DNA from: Acholoe squamosa
Taxonomy: Eukaryota; Annelida; Polychaeta; Phyllodocida; Polynoidae
Assembly: GCA_949317995.1 (NCBI GenBank)
Contig: OX439049.1
Coordinates: forward strand, 14,260,395-14,324,394
Length of the DNA stretch: 64,000 nt
Direction of reading: 5' to 3'
This document shows positions 31,864 through 43,490 of the stretch, piece by piece; position 1 is the first letter of the stretch, and each line of letters begins with the position of its first letter. The position numbers and the translations under genes are program-made. The notes under the pieces were generated by a model that was given only the letters and a program-made list of their open reading frames with translations, was not told the DNA's origin and searched no databases.

Positions 31864-32112
31864 GATGAATGTTTGAACTCTGACTATCATGAAACACCAC
31901 ATTTAAGACAAGCTTATAGACCATTTCGGAGCCTTGGTGTAGCGCATAGGACCACCATCAACTCGGGGTATGGCTTTTGCACTTGGTTTTACAGTGGAGA
32001 AAGAGAATTGCACGAACTGAAGAGAGAAGCACAAAAACATTTTTATTATAATTCTAAAGAGTCGAGCACTGCCCATCTAAAGTTCTCTCATGACTATTTT
32101 AGAGAGACATAA
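31864..32112 (+). CDS. Candidate terminal coding exon, 82 codons (unknown small protein)
   Basis: The acceptor TTGTCCTCCATTAG ends at 31863 and the frame is open in phase 0 for 82 codons to TAA at 32110. The reading includes DYHETPHLRQAYRPFRSLGV, INSGYGFCTWFYSGERELH and AHLKFSHDYFRET. It is rich in aromatic and charged residues with no low complexity, which is much more protein-like than other frames here. The style recalls small ciliary or sperm microtubule inner proteins, but that is only an impression and I assign no family. No upstream partner exon or AATAAA signal was identified. Confidence 0.45.
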   Translation, partial: DECLNSDYHETPHLRQAYRPFRSLGVAHRTTINSGYGFCTWFYSGERELHELKREAQKHFYYNSKESSTAHLKFSHDYFRET

Positions 32113-32894
32113 CTCCCACACATGTTTCTGGTCCCGTTCCACTAAAGCATATATATAGGTACTGTCGGTCTCGTGCCGGCTTTTAAAGTTCATCATCGTC
32201 GTCATCCACAAATGTCTCAGCTATAAATCTTCTCTGCTGGTACTCTCAGGTAGCAGTAACAGAGATGGACAAGACATTAGGTAAAAACTCGGGCATATAT
32301 AGCAGTCCTGAGAGGAACACTTTCTCTCCTTCATCTGCATGAAAAGTTCTGCATAAAATCCTCTTTAAATAGTCAACTCCATGCTCTTGTTTTATTAAGC
32401 AATAATCCAGTATTTTCTTTTCATAAAATTAAGGCAGGCCAATGGAAACACTTTCTAAAATACCATCAGGCTGCAATAGGAGTGGACTTACAACATCTTC
32501 CGATTGAAGCACATTCAAATCTTGGTTCGATTTGTCGGGCTAAACCATTGCCTCAGAAGCATGTAATACACATACATCTAACATATAAATGTAGTTCTCG
32601 AGTAGGTTCTTTTTCACAAGAACCTACTCGAGCGATCCAGCCATACTCGTGAAGCCCTATAAGTTCATGTATAAAGTTTGTTGAATAGTATAGGGATGTT
32701 GTCGTGGGCTCTTCTGAAACTACTTCCAGAGCTATCAAGGCCCACCCCTGGAGACACCACTGACAGCACCCACGGTAATCCTACAAAGAGCAGTGCCTTC
32801 CACACACATGGACACAGACAATCGGCAGTCTGCGCTCCACCCGGACCCTAACGAAGGGGTAGTCACTAGAGACCGCCTCGAGCCCCCAAACTCC
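32113..32894. other. No further exon; one perfect hairpin
   Basis: 32597-32632 is a perfect 15-bp stem (CTCGAGTAGGTTCTT with AAGAACCTACTCGAG) around the loop TTTCAC. On RNA from either strand it would fold stably; it is shorter than a typical miRNA precursor. Otherwise unique sequence. Confidence 0.6.
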
Positions 32895-33010
32895 TTAACG
32901 CTTTAAATGCTGATGGTGTATGAATACATCATGCCCATTGGTCGTTATGATACATGGGTGACTAATTTCTAGGGCTACATCCATGCATCATACCAATTCT
33001 ATGGGGGTGG
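32895..33010. mobile_element. TTAA-family fragment
   Basis: CCTTAACGCTTTAAATGC, GAATACATCATGCCCATTGG and TCCATGCATCATACC are degraded family words. The nearby phrase GGAGACCGCCCGGAGG at 33138, echoed as AGAGACCGCCTCGAGCCCC at 32867, is a separate duplicated fragment. 33011-33470 shows no supported gene. Confidence 0.4.
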
Positions 33011-33471
33011 ATACTATCTTGAAGGGTAGGCATAGATGCTCAGAGGAAGTGCTGCCGAGCAACTCCTACCAAAGGATGAGCATGATCGAGACACGTATTC
33101 GTAGCCCTTACAGGGCTAACAAGAGAATATCCACTGGAGACCGCCCGGAGGTCCCAAACCCCTTAATCATGTATTACAAGTCCTTTGAGTACCAACCACG
33201 TGGACAGAAGGATGGAGAAGACATGAATTATCTATACCATTTATCCGTCTTGAGGAAACACAAACTTCCGTGGACCAATTCTGGTGAATTATGTACACAG
33301 ACATCCACATCAGAAGAAAAGCTTCTACCGTGTACTTGTACTCATTTACTTCTGTAGGCAGGGGAATGAGCTTTGAACAAGGATATCCAGGATGGCGTCC
33401 AAGAGCCTAAAGACTCGCTTCTTTTCATTTTCGGCAGTTTCTAAAGCGATGCGTGTAAAACCCAAGGTCTA

Positions 33472-34311
33472 CACAGAGAGAATAAACAGAGTCACAAAGG
33501 GAGTCTGGGGTATAAAAAGGGAGTCAATGCTTCTCTGACTCCCTTCTCAGGTTATCTGACTCCCTTTTTGTTCAGAGTCACAAGATCCTGACTCCCTTTT
33601 GACAAAGTCTGAGAGAGTCAGTGGTGAATAAGGGAGTCATGGGTGAGCTGGACTCCCGAAGGGAGTCAGGGTAAGCCAGCGGGAGTCAAGTAAATGATTT
33701 CAACTAGGTGGAGGCACTATCTCCATAGAGGATTTATCTGGATGCACTAATCTTTGTTTTGATCGGAAATAAGACAATGGAATTTATATTGAAAAAAAGC
33801 AATTATCACAGGATCAATACATACCCTCAAAATGAGATACAGTAGAATAATACAAACTACTTGATGTATGGGCAATCTAATCACATTCAAAAGCCTTAGA
33901 CACCCATTCTGTATCGATATCAGAATGCTAAAGCCATAATGAGTCAACTGCTTTGTCATGTCAACTAATGTACCTTGAGGGAAGTTCAGTATCCCTGCTA
34001 TGACTTTCATCATGCAAAGCATAAGTGTACAAGATGAAGTATGACTGGCATTACACTTGATATCTAGAGACTATGGGTCTAGATATAACTGTTATTTAGA
34101 ATAATTATATCTTCCCGAAAGGGAGTCAATGATTTCCCAGACTCCCTTTAGGAAGGGAGTCAAAGGTGACCTGGACTCTCCTTTGGAGTAAAGGGGAGTC
34201 AATTTGAAGGCAAAACCTGGACTCCCTTATGGGAGTCAGTTGACTCCCTTTCATGAGAAAGGGGAGTCAATCTGAAGGACTCTCCTTTTGACTCCCTTTA
34301 TTTTCTCTGTG
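33472..34311. mobile_element. TA-flanked 840-bp element with ~20 GGGAGTC boxes
   Basis: The termini CACAGAGAGAATAAA and TTTATTTTCTCTGTG are inverted repeats, flanked by TA on both sides (33470-33471 and 34312-34313). About 9 copies of GGGAGTC or its complement lie in the left 200 bp (33500-33690) and about 11 in the right 200 bp (34118-34306), in both orientations. The central 400 bp (33700-34110) is AT-rich and free of boxes. The symmetric subterminal clusters look like transposase-binding arrays. TA duplication points to a Tc1/mariner-like target choice, but the motif density is unusual for that group. Confidence 0.8.
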
Positions 34312-35019
34312 TACCCATTTACCTTCAAATTTATTTAGATATGTATTTCTGGAAAAGTTCATGCCTGCTTTCATCTGTGTTAAGGCATTTGTCTTCTGTG
34401 AAGAAAAGCACCCAGGAAACAGCAGTGCACTAGAAACGTGCCTAATTTAGCATTTGTTGGGCAGGGGATCATTACTGACATTGAAGACTGTGGAAGAGCT
34501 TCAGGTCATCTACTTGTACATCAAAAGCCTTATCAAAAGTTAATGCTAGGTAGTCGGCAGGTTGAGGGAACAGGAGAGGATTGATAAAGACCTGCTTTAC
34601 ATCAAGTAGATATGAATTTCAGAAATTTACTGTATCTGTCTGCTTAAGTGGTCCAGGATTCCAGATCTGGGGCATCTTTAGAGATTCTCAACCGCACTGT
34701 ATCCCTGACAATTATACAAGACCAGTGCTTATTCAACACACAGACTTAGGTGTTTTTATTCATATATTTTGATTCTGCTGAAATTCTGCTGGCATCTATT
34801 CAGGACCCGCCCTTGTTTGAACACCCCTTGGGCTTAAAAAGAGCTATCATGGTACTGGGGTGCAGAAAGAAAGAAGAGAAAGGGGATGGATGGTCAAAAA
34901 AGGATGTGTTGGGGTTGACATTAAGGATGCTGAGTGTGGTTGAGCAGTACGTGACTGCTGAGTCTCAGTGCATGTCATGTCTCCCAGGGCACCCACCCTC
35001 CTCCCACCCCTGACATTAT
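34312..35019. other. No supported gene
   Basis: Unique sequence, AT-rich to 34800, then mixed. Short frames on both strands near 34850-35010 lack splice context. Confidence 0.3.
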
Positions 35020-35300
35020 AGCACCTTAATCCATTAAGGGCCGCTGGTGCAGAAGTGCATCTTTCCCATTGGTTGTTATGATGCACTGGTCAATGAAGTG
35101 CTAGCGAGTCTGCTTACTAGCACTTTTATTTGAGCATCATGCCGGCACCCCTCGGGTGTACATGTATCAACCCCATAGGGTCGGCATTATGCTTGAATGT
35201 AGCCCTGGCGAGTCACTCGCAAGGGCTGCATTCATGCATAATGCCGACCCTATGGAAACGATGCATTAATGTACTTTTGCGGTCCTTAAAGCACCTAACC
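35020..35300. mobile_element. TTAA-family MITE with 83-bp hairpin core
   Basis: The left end reads CCTTAATCCATTAAGGGCCGC and the right end TTTTGCGGTCCTTAAAGC. The core 35173-35255 pairs CCATAGGGTCGGCATTATGC with GCATAATGCCGACCCTATGG, arms of ~40 bp with about three mismatches. A second, shorter inverted pair (TGAAGTGCTAGCGAGT with ACTAGCACTTTTATTTG) lies just upstream, so this copy has two nested hairpins. Confidence 0.75.
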
Positions 35301-35355
35301 TGCATCATGCCTCTGGGGTCATGTTCTTTGTTGAGTAAGTTGACAGTTATATTAT

Positions 35356-35512
35356 TATAAGGTCATATTCATGGTGGGAAAATTAAATCAGACATCACTT
35401 CAACAGACCAATGTATATCAATGTCCCCGAATACTGGCACCCGGCACACAGAGGGGATTGAAAATAAGAGGCAAAGATCCTTTTAAAATGGCCTAGGGAA
35501 GCCTCAGGTGCA
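35356..35512 (-). mobile_element. Diverged SINE copy
   Basis: AAGGTCATATTCATGGTGGG, CATCACTTCAACAG, GGGGATTGAAAATAAG and CTTTTAAAATGGCCTAGGGA follow the SINE block order in minus orientation. The tail and target duplications are not visible. Confidence 0.6.
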
Positions 35513-35929
35513 TTGGCCACCTTGATACAGGTTGTTGAGTCTCCTTGCAAGCACTGTATTATTGCTTCACACTGAACCTGCAGTACCAACCCACGCATAA
35601 TGCACATATGCAGCATGCTGACACTTGAAGGGTTCTCCACTCTATGGCCCATGACATTCCTGAGCACCTGATGATGGCCTGGAGTTTTATTTTTGTATCA
35701 GCAGTCATAAATAAGATGACTGTGATGTGACACACAGCAGACTTATTAGTCAAAACCTCAGCCTTCAACTCCTGTTTCCCTGTTTGTTGTTCTACTTAAG
35801 TTAGTCCCAGTAGCACTCTCACTAAAGTAAGTCATTTTAAGTGGCACTGTCATCAGGGTAATTCATTTAAGTTGACACTTTTACCAACAGTTATGCGACT
35901 GGGTTTGGAGAAATTTTCCAAAAGGGGTG

Positions 35930-36075
35930 ATTTAGTTCCTCTTCCAGGTGGTATTTGAGAGCTGAGGATGAGGACCCTAAAACACATAAGACCCCATCAA
36001 TGTTAAGACATTTTGTGTGTGGATCTGTGCAAATAAAGAAAAAGACCTATCTGTTCAGTTCAAGTAGAATCTCTG
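35930..36075. repeat. Second copy of the 29020-29170 repeat
   Basis: CTCTTCCAGGTGGTATTTGA, TAAGACCCCATCAATG, GGATCTGTGCAAATAAAG. It abuts the 31-bp array. 35810-35890 shows three very degenerate array-like units (GTCATTTTAAGTGGCACTG). Confidence 0.4.
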
Positions 36076-36078
36076 AAA

Positions 36079-36951
36079 GGTGATTCATTTAAAGAGGCAC
36101 TTTCAAGGTTAGTCAGCTTAACTGGCACTCTCACCATATTAGTCAGTCAGCTTAACAGGCACTTTCACCATAGTCAGTCTGCTAATCTTGCATTTTCGCC
36201 ATAGCCATTCAGCTTAATTGACACTCTCGCCATAGCCAGTCAGCTTAACTGACACTCTCGCCATAGCCAGTCAGCTTAACTGGCACTCTCCCCATAGCCA
36301 GTCAGCTTAACTGGCACTCTCCCCATAGCCAGTCAGCTTAACTGGCACTCTCCCCATAGCCAGTCAGCTTAACTGGCACTCTCGCCATAGCCAGTCAGCT
36401 TAACTGACACTCTCGCCATAGCCAGTCAGCTTAACTTGCACTCTCGCCATAGCCAGTCAGCTTAACTGGCACTCTCGCCATAGCCAGTCAGCTTAACTGA
36501 CACTCTCGCCATAGCCAGTCAGCTTAACTGGCACTCTCGCCATAGCCAGTCAGCTGAACTTGCACTCTCGCCATAGCCAGTCAGCTTAACTGACACTCTC
36601 GCCATAGCCAGTCAGCTTAACTGACACTCTCGCCATAGCCAGTCAGCTTAACTGGCACTCTCGCCATAGCCAGTCAGCTTAACTGACACTCTCGCCATAG
36701 CCATTCAGCTTAACTGACACTCTCGCCATAGCCAGTCAGCTTAACTGGCACTCTCGCCATAGCCAGTCAGCTTAACTGACACTCTCGCCATAGCCATTCA
36801 GCTTAACTGGCACTCTCGCCATAGCCAGTCAGCTTAACTGGCACTCTCGCCATAGCCATTCAGCTTAACTGACACTCTCGCCATAGCCATTCAGCTTAAC
36901 TGACACTCTCGCCATAGCCAGTCAGCTTAACTAGCACTCTTGCCATAGTGA
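36079..36951. repeat. 31-bp minisatellite (about 28 copies)
   Basis: The unit is AGCCAGTCAGCTTAACTGAC plus ACTCTCGCCAT. The centre is nearly identical with three interchanging variants (CCAGTC or CCATTC; CTGAC, CTGGC or TTGCA; CGCCAT or CCCCAT). The first four and last two copies are diverged, the usual gradient of an array homogenised by unequal exchange. Each unit includes the semi-palindromic CAGTCAGCTTAACTG. Not coding: 31 is not a multiple of three and stops occur. Confidence 0.93.
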
Positions 36952-37174
36952 GTCTAACCAATGTGAGTTAGTACTTTTCCCAAGGATTTTGAGACATTTA
37001 ATACTTGAGAGCCTATGTTCCTTTTTTTTTCTGGGGGGGGGGGATCATACACTTTTGATAGATTTAAGATATCCCACAAGAGGCCTTGTGTATAGTGTAA
37101 GTAGAAATTTCTCAGACAAAAATGTTGAAGCCTGTCGAGATGAAAGTGTCTTCATAAACTAGGGCCAGGATTAA

Positions 37175-37176
<2 letters not shown>

Positions 37177-37239
<63 letters not shown>
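37177..37239. repeat. (AT)23(GT)8 compound microsatellite
   Basis: An uninterrupted AT dinucleotide run at 37177-37222 switches to GT at 37223-37239. Highly mutable; the length may be affected by assembly. Confidence 0.95.
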
Positions 37240-37578
37240 CATGAAACTATATGACTTATCATGGATGCCGTGACACCGAGTGACATCGGCCGTGACATCT
37301 TAGTCTTCTACACAGAAGACCTGGTCCGATTTTCACATTTATAGTCATGAGAAATCAGGATATATCATAGTCTAAACGTATTTCTATCAATCGAGTCACA
37401 ATTCTGTGTTTGTTCTATAAAGTGTTCATCTTCAGTATTTCACCACAAAGGTCCGGAATAGAAATGTGGTTAACACGCCTTATGACCTATCATATATCTG
37501 CCTTGTCAAAGGTCGTGAGCACTCTATTAATGACACACCCTGTCACATGCAGCAACTATATTCTATTTTTATGCTGTG

Positions 37579-37721
37579 CAGGGATGAAAGTCACTGAGAC
37601 CATAAATCCATGAAATGCTTGAAAAGAACCATCTAAATATAGATTTTGTATATGAAAGCATAGGTCTTTGGGACTTGAAAATCCCTGAAATCAGGGAAAT
37701 CCCTGAAGACTTCCATCCCTT
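37579..37721. mobile_element. CATCCCTG MITE with target duplication GCTGTG
   Basis: CAGGGATGAAAGTCACTGAG at the left; GAAGACTTCCATCCCTT at the right, where the final G has become T. GCTGTG lies on both sides (37573-37578 and 37722-37727). The subterminal box ATCCCTGAAATCAGGGAAAT is identical to that of the 46353 copy. Confidence 0.8.
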
Positions 37722-37727
37722 GCTGTG

Positions 37728-39349
37728 GTAGGGTGTTTGGACTCTGAGAGGGCGAGCACGGGGCTTGCCCTGTCAGGTCCATTTTCTGGTAACACAACTG
37801 ATTTTTATATAGCAAATGTATGGAGAAAATTGTCTAATTAGCAGAAAATGGACCCGACCAACGCAGTCGAACCAGCCCTCATCAGGAGTCACTCTCATCG
37901 ATTTCTAGATCAAACTGTGAATTCCATTTGCACAAATTTACATAATATGAGCTGCTGGAGAGAAAATATCCCCTTACAGAGAATTTAGGCCAAACAGGCC
38001 TTCCCTACTTGGTATACATAGCAAACTGTATGTTCATGTATCTATAAACATCCATTTTAGCATACCCAAGATTTGGAAAACCTTTCAGGCTTACATATGG
38101 TGTGACTTTTGTACTTACCAAAGTTGTAAAACAAGACGGGGTAAATTCAGGAAGCACCAACTTACCTGAAAGACAAGAGAATACAACAATTAGGGGAAAA
38201 TTCATCTACGGTACCTTTATTTGGCTTGGATATATTACTGCAGACATGCATAGTTTATTTAAGACCATGAAGATATTTTGATAGGAGAAAACTCCATACC
38301 ATGCAACAACAGTATTTTAAAAAAAAATATGTAGGCTGTCACAAAATGGCTGAACAAGCGAAATAACAGCTAGCTTGCATATAATGCGGTTAGAATGGAA
38401 CTCATGGGTAACCTACACTTCAATACAGTGATATGAACACAAGAAACATGTGCAGGAGAATGACATTACCAGAAGCATATCCTTCCTTTGATATCCTTTT
38501 TATATTGAATTTTAGACAGGGTAGAAAGCCAGGCAAACCATTAAGCCTTTTTCATGGAGTTATGCAGGTACACACGTCCACACAGCTATGCTAGTCGATG
38601 TGAAGAACTGTGATGATTGCCTACCCCATCCACCCCCACTTTTCCTACCTAGCTCCCATTCCCTTTGACTCTATAAGGCTGCATGGTTGCTGAGGGGTCA
38701 ACTTGATGTGTATGTTTTTTCTCTCCTCATATTGGTGCAGCATTCGCCGCCACTGCATTAAAGCATGATGATAATGCTGGACGACTGTATCAACCCAAGG
38801 GTGGCGACAGGGGCGCACCCAAAAGGGAAATGGTCGAGATGAGCAGGAGGGTGGGGGAGAACTGGACAATTCATGGACTTAGGTCGGGGAGGGGGCTTTT
38901 CCTGTAGTTAAAAGTCAAAATAAGCCCCATGTTCAGGGGAGGTGAGGGGGGGGGGTGTAGGAGCACTCTGTGGTTAACCTTCAGTGGTTAATGGGCAGCC
39001 AAGAGAGACCATGGCTTCTGTGAATATGACTGTACATAGCACATAGAGGCTGGAACATGAAGCCGATAACAGGTGTAGGTGATGGGGGTGGCTGTAGCCA
39101 GTAGTCTTAGAATACTAGTGATGATGGATGCCTCTAAGGATTATCCATACCACTTAGAGCACCAGGGGAGCTGTATGGGTACCCAGCCTATTGTTCTACA
39201 CGCCCATAAAGCATATGCTGCTACATAAGCCAGATTTCTAAGAACAACCACTTCTTAACGCAGCATGTTCTACCGTCCCAGCACTGGGTGTAATGGATAA
39301 AAGCTAGCCATCATCTCTTGACACCACAACTGTACACTGAAAATATAGG
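37728..39349. other. No supported gene; one short TTAA fragment
   Basis: On the minus strand 38119-38165 has an acceptor (CTTGTCTTTCAG) and a donor (GTAAGTAC) around an open 47-nt segment reading KLVLPEFTPSCFTT, a weak micro-exon candidate. 38675-38790 contains TTGGTGCAGCATTCGCC and CCACTGCATTAAAGCATG, TTAA-family words. The rest is unique. Confidence 0.3.
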
Positions 39350-40000
39350 CTTCTACTAAGGTGATCACTATTGATGAGTTAAGGTCCTCTTTCCCTATTG
39401 ATGACCTAAGGTATTAATTATGATCACCCAACAGCTGTCCAAGGTCATCACTTTGATGATATTTTTCTACCACCAGGGGGCCCTAGTATACAACAATAGG
39501 ATATGCAATGTTTACTATGTGAGCTACTTGAATGTGTATCTATAATACTCTTGATCACCAGTGTCTATAGGATGAATAATGTGAAAAATGTCATCACAAG
39601 GGAATGTTAACTGATCAAAAAAGTCATTTGGTAAAAATATTCAAAGACAAAAGAATGTTTAATAATTGACACCTCTTTTGTCACTCAAACCATAATCATA
39701 ACCATGGGGATGAGCTAATATTCCTTATACAAACAGCTACATGTATGCCTCACCAAGGCATCATAAGTCAGCTGTAAGTGCCCTCAATGGATGCTTGGAT
39801 GTGGTGAGGGAAGGGGATAATTATGCAAAGATCTTAATTAATGACAACGTAATCATTCACAAACTCCTCTCTAATCAGTTCAGACAGGTACTCTGTAGTG
39901 ATCACCCAGGGTGATCACATGTGATCACCTAAAAGATCGTGGGGTACTCCCCCTCGGGACCATCAATAAGATGACAAAAAGTGATCACTAGAGAGTACCT
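39350..40000. mobile_element. Element with clustered TGATCAC boxes
   Basis: TGATCAC/GTGATCA occurs at about 39363, 39422, 39554, 39899, 39911, 39920 and 39981, concentrated near the two edges. The left edge (CTACTAAGGTGATCACTATT) and the inverted right edge (TACTCTCTAGTGATCAC) resemble each other. The layout repeats that of 33472-34311: palindromic boxes at both ends of a box-poor centre. Boundaries are approximate and no protein is encoded. Confidence 0.5.
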
Positions 40001-40072
40001 TTTTAAGCCTTATCTTTTCAGAGTACTATGTATGAAGGGGGGGGGGAGGAGTGAGAAGCGTCTGTTTAATGT

Positions 40073-40218
40073 CAGCTAAGGTCATATTATATTCCTGGCG
40101 GGAAAACTAGACATCGCTTTAACAGCTGAATATGTTGATGCCTGCACATAAAGTGCACCAAATACACAAAAGGGGATAGGAATGATTAGATATGTCTCTC
40201 TTAAGATGGACTAGGGGG
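40073..40218 (-). mobile_element. Diverged SINE copy
   Basis: TCAGCTAAGGTCATATTATA, TCGCTTTAACAGCTG, AAAGTGCACC, AAAGGGGATAGGAA and AAGATGGACTAGGGG. The tail is missing. Confidence 0.6.
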
Positions 40219-40259
40219 GTTCAATGGGAAAGCAGGTTGGGTGTGTAGCCCCATATAGA

Positions 40260-40940
40260 TCAAGCTATTGGCTCCAAGTAGACACAAACTGAAGCTAGAT
40301 GAAGCCAGAAATTAAGCCTGGAGCCCACCAGTACTCCTAAACAGAAGCCTCCCGTGCCCCCATAATGAAGCCACATTATAAATGTGTCCCCCATCGAAGC
40401 CAATGTACCATGAAATCGAAGATATCAGTGGCTTTATGGCACAAGCATATATGTCATTGATTGAAATGGTGCACCTCACTTAAGCCAAATATTTCAGTGG
40501 AAGCGATAAGTTAACTTTTACACATTGGAGCCATTCGTGGACCACGACCTAAAAGAAACAAATGTAAAACACTGGTTAACACAACTCGGTCAGCGAAATG
40601 TGAAGCAAATGGTCCCCGAAAAGGGAAGGCCACTGGATGCTGCCACGACGCTCCAAATTGAAATAAATGGTTATGCAAAATTGAAGCCAGTGGTCATTTT
40701 AAGGAAAAACTTTGTTTTCGCAGCTACAATGGAAATGTGGGGGATCCATCCCCCACACAGTTTAAGACTATTAAATTAAGGTCAAATTTAGCCAAGCTCA
40801 TCTCCTACACTTTATCAGTTGCTCCACCAATGCTGCTTCTCCGAATTAGAAATTGAAAGCCATTCGTCTTTCCAAATCGAATTCTCAATGACAACTTGAA
40901 GCCATTGACAAATTGAAGCCACCAGACACTCAGTAAATGG
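40260..40940. other. Region with repeated GAAGCCA words
   Basis: GAAGCCA or a close variant occurs at least eight times (for example 40304, 40366, 40396, 40684, 40903, 40916), often preceded by AATT. It may be a third element of the 'many boxes' design, but its ends were not found. A forward frame at 40525-40779 is open for 84 codons (includes KETNVKHWLTQLGQRNVKQM) without recognised domain; it lies inside this repeat-like region and is probably not a gene. Confidence 0.35.
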
Positions 40941-41489
40941 GATTCAAGTTACAGGTATTTTGCTGATTTGCAATTCCTAATATTGCCACATCTCAGCATC
41001 AGACGGACAGATCTAAGAATTCCAAATTCTCCTAACATCAATGAAAACCTGTAGGTTACATCTTTGGAAAGCCCAATTACTACCCATAATAGCCACACTC
41101 ATGTTGTTTCATGGTAGAGAAGGGGAAGTAATGAAGGGTACTTGTGTCAAATGACAATCTGACGGAAAGCTGCCATTGGTAATATGTATTCATAGGGATG
41201 AATCATGATAAATATCTTGGTCCGTTATTGGTATTCTGTCTTACTACGGTTTCTAGTATTCAAAGTCATGGTAATATGAAACAGGAGACATAAGGAAAGG
41301 GAATGAGTAAGACAAAATTAGCAAGAGGCTATACACAGTAAACTACATAGTGTCAAGGAGATAACCCTGTAGTATCCTTGCAGGCCAAGTGCTCAGAGGT
41401 TACTTAGCCATAAAACTAACACATATATACTATGTATGGTATGAAGGAAAACGGCTCTGTCCTATATCACTGATCTTTACCACATTACA

Positions 41490-41661
41490 CAGTGAAATCT
41501 CTTTCCGCCATGCTAAATTCCTGAAAAATATTGGTCGGATCTGAGATTGGCAGATAATTGAGTGAAAATTAAATCGAATTCTATAAGAATGGTCCTCTGG
41601 GTTACCTTGGCGGATCTGAGTGTGGCGGACTATTGGATGGCTGATTAAAGAGATCTCACTG
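41490..41661. mobile_element. Pogo/Tigger-like MITE (172 bp)
   Basis: The termini CAGTGAAATCTCTTTCCGCC and AAAGAGATCTCACTG are inverted repeats, with TA directly after the right end and TACA before the left. CAGTGAAACCTCT-like ends with TA targets are characteristic of pogo/Tigger-class non-autonomous elements. Internally GGTCGGATCTGAG is echoed by GGCGGATCTGAG. Confidence 0.65.
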
Positions 41662-43319
41662 TACAGGGAACGGGCTGCTGAAAGGTAGCTTAGAATTATA
41701 TCTGAAATTTGCTACTACAGACAGCGCTCATTTATCAAGTTTTATGATGGGGTAATTTGTTTGTCCGTTCCACACAGCGTAGGCGGCAAACACTGCACTA
41801 AGATGAATGTCCCATGGCACAGTCAGGAGGCAAGAAGCAAAGCAGAGAATTACAATATATAGGAAAAAGATGGAACTATATAATTCAGCCTGGAGTCTAT
41901 TATTCTTTACATATGTGTATAGCTCCTGTCCTATCAACCTCCTATGTCATGTTGTTGTTTTTGTACTTCAATGAAAGACATATTTGTGCGTTATTCCCAT
42001 CCCCATGTAATATCTGCCTATACAAGGCCCAATTGACACATCGAACAAGGCTAAGCGGGGGGCTCTACTTCCCTTTGATCACCAATCTACACTGTTTCAT
42101 TGAAGGTGGGCTCCTGATGGAAGGCAATGCAAAATGATAACTGGTGTGAAATCTGCTATTGGCAGCACTTATTTATGGGGCGGTATGATGGGGTAATTTG
42201 TTTGCCCCATGTGTTGTAAACGGGTAACGCGAGGCGGGTGATTAATGTGGGGTCCCATATATGGAGCTGTAAGGGGCAGGGGAAGGCCATTCAGGGAGGG
42301 AATTTGGGAGAGGGAAAGTAGATAGAGGAATGTGGCCAGAATAAGAAGGAGGGGAGAAGGGCGAGGTAATGGGGGTATTAACCAGCTTCTTCGTCCACAC
42401 AGCCAAGAAATATCTACAATCATGTGCTCCTGAACGGTTACTGAGATGTTTATAGGCATGACAGTGTAATCAACTTTGGCAGAAATACCTACTTAACATG
42501 TCATAAGGATAATTTGCAGTCTATACTATGGATAGAAAAGGTTTACTCTTGCAAAAACCTAGCATGGTGTATGCATAATCAGATACAACTATGGTCACGA
42601 TATAGTATGTAATGGAGGAAAAGGAGAAAGTGAACAATGCTGGTGAAAATTGATAGAAGCAGAAAATGACGATTATCTACAGATGTTTAAAGAAATTTGG
42701 TTAAAACTTTTAGGATCGCTCTAGTTTGCTAGATAGGGAATGCTAACCAGGAACACATTTATTTTCTTTTGTCCCCAGTATATCTTAGCCACAGGTGTTC
42801 CTGTTGCAGATTTCCCATGAGGACAGTTCTGGAAGCACCCTGTTGAGAGTCCTCTGTCATAATTAGGGTTATTGGTGTCCCTCAGTGAGAGTAATATAAT
42901 TGTTCATATCAGCTCCAATCAGTAGGAGCTGCAGGCTAACCCATTAAAGCTTGCATGGTGCTTTAAAATGTGGAGCTTTGATGCACTTTACACACGTGCA
43001 AAATCTGGACGAGAAAAGACTGAGCCGATATAAGTGAAGAGACTTTTCCTTAGAAGTCATATTGAACGGTGAAAATTGGGGGGTCTCCCACAGACAAATT
43101 TTGAATTTTAAGAAGCCAAATGGTGCATGCTAGTGCTTTTTATGGATGGCTGATATACCGAAATACCCCCCTATATAAATGGTAAAATGATATCTCATTG
43201 GATCGGGATGAATCCCAAGCATAACCCTGACAGATTATAGAAAAACTGAGAAAACTGGAAAAAGAAAAAAAAAAAAAAACTGAGGAGTTTGCATGTATGA
43301 CTTTAGCTTGGGTTTGTAA
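41662..43319. other. No supported gene
   Basis: A minor duplicated phrase, TGATGGGGTAATTTGTTTG, occurs at 41744 and 42187 followed by similar G/C words. A poly-A stretch lies near 43264-43280. Short frames lack splice context. Confidence 0.3.
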
Positions 43320-43490
43320 TGATGCCTGAATGTAGCGTTGGCGAGTAACTCACCAGGGCACTTGATACATTCTCAAATGACTGGGTTGGTATGATACAGC
43401 AATACGCGGGCAGGTAGACAAACTAGCACTGCACCGGTCCATCATAACAACAAAGACCATGAGCCATCTTGTGGTCCATAAAGATTTACT
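43320..43490. mobile_element. TTAA-family fragment
   Basis: TGATGCCTGAATGTAGCGTTGG with CGAGTAACTCACC, then CAGACAAACTAGCAC-like words and CATCATAACAACAAAG: a decayed hairpin core without termini. Confidence 0.45.

Noticed and set aside
36079-36951. CRISPR array or phased repeats with spacers
   Set aside because: 31-bp units abut directly; there are no variable spacers and no cas-like genes.
40525-40779. 84-codon forward frame as a small gene
   Set aside because: It lies in a GAAGCCA-rich repeat-like region, lacks splice sites or a recognised domain, and is within chance length for AT-rich DNA.
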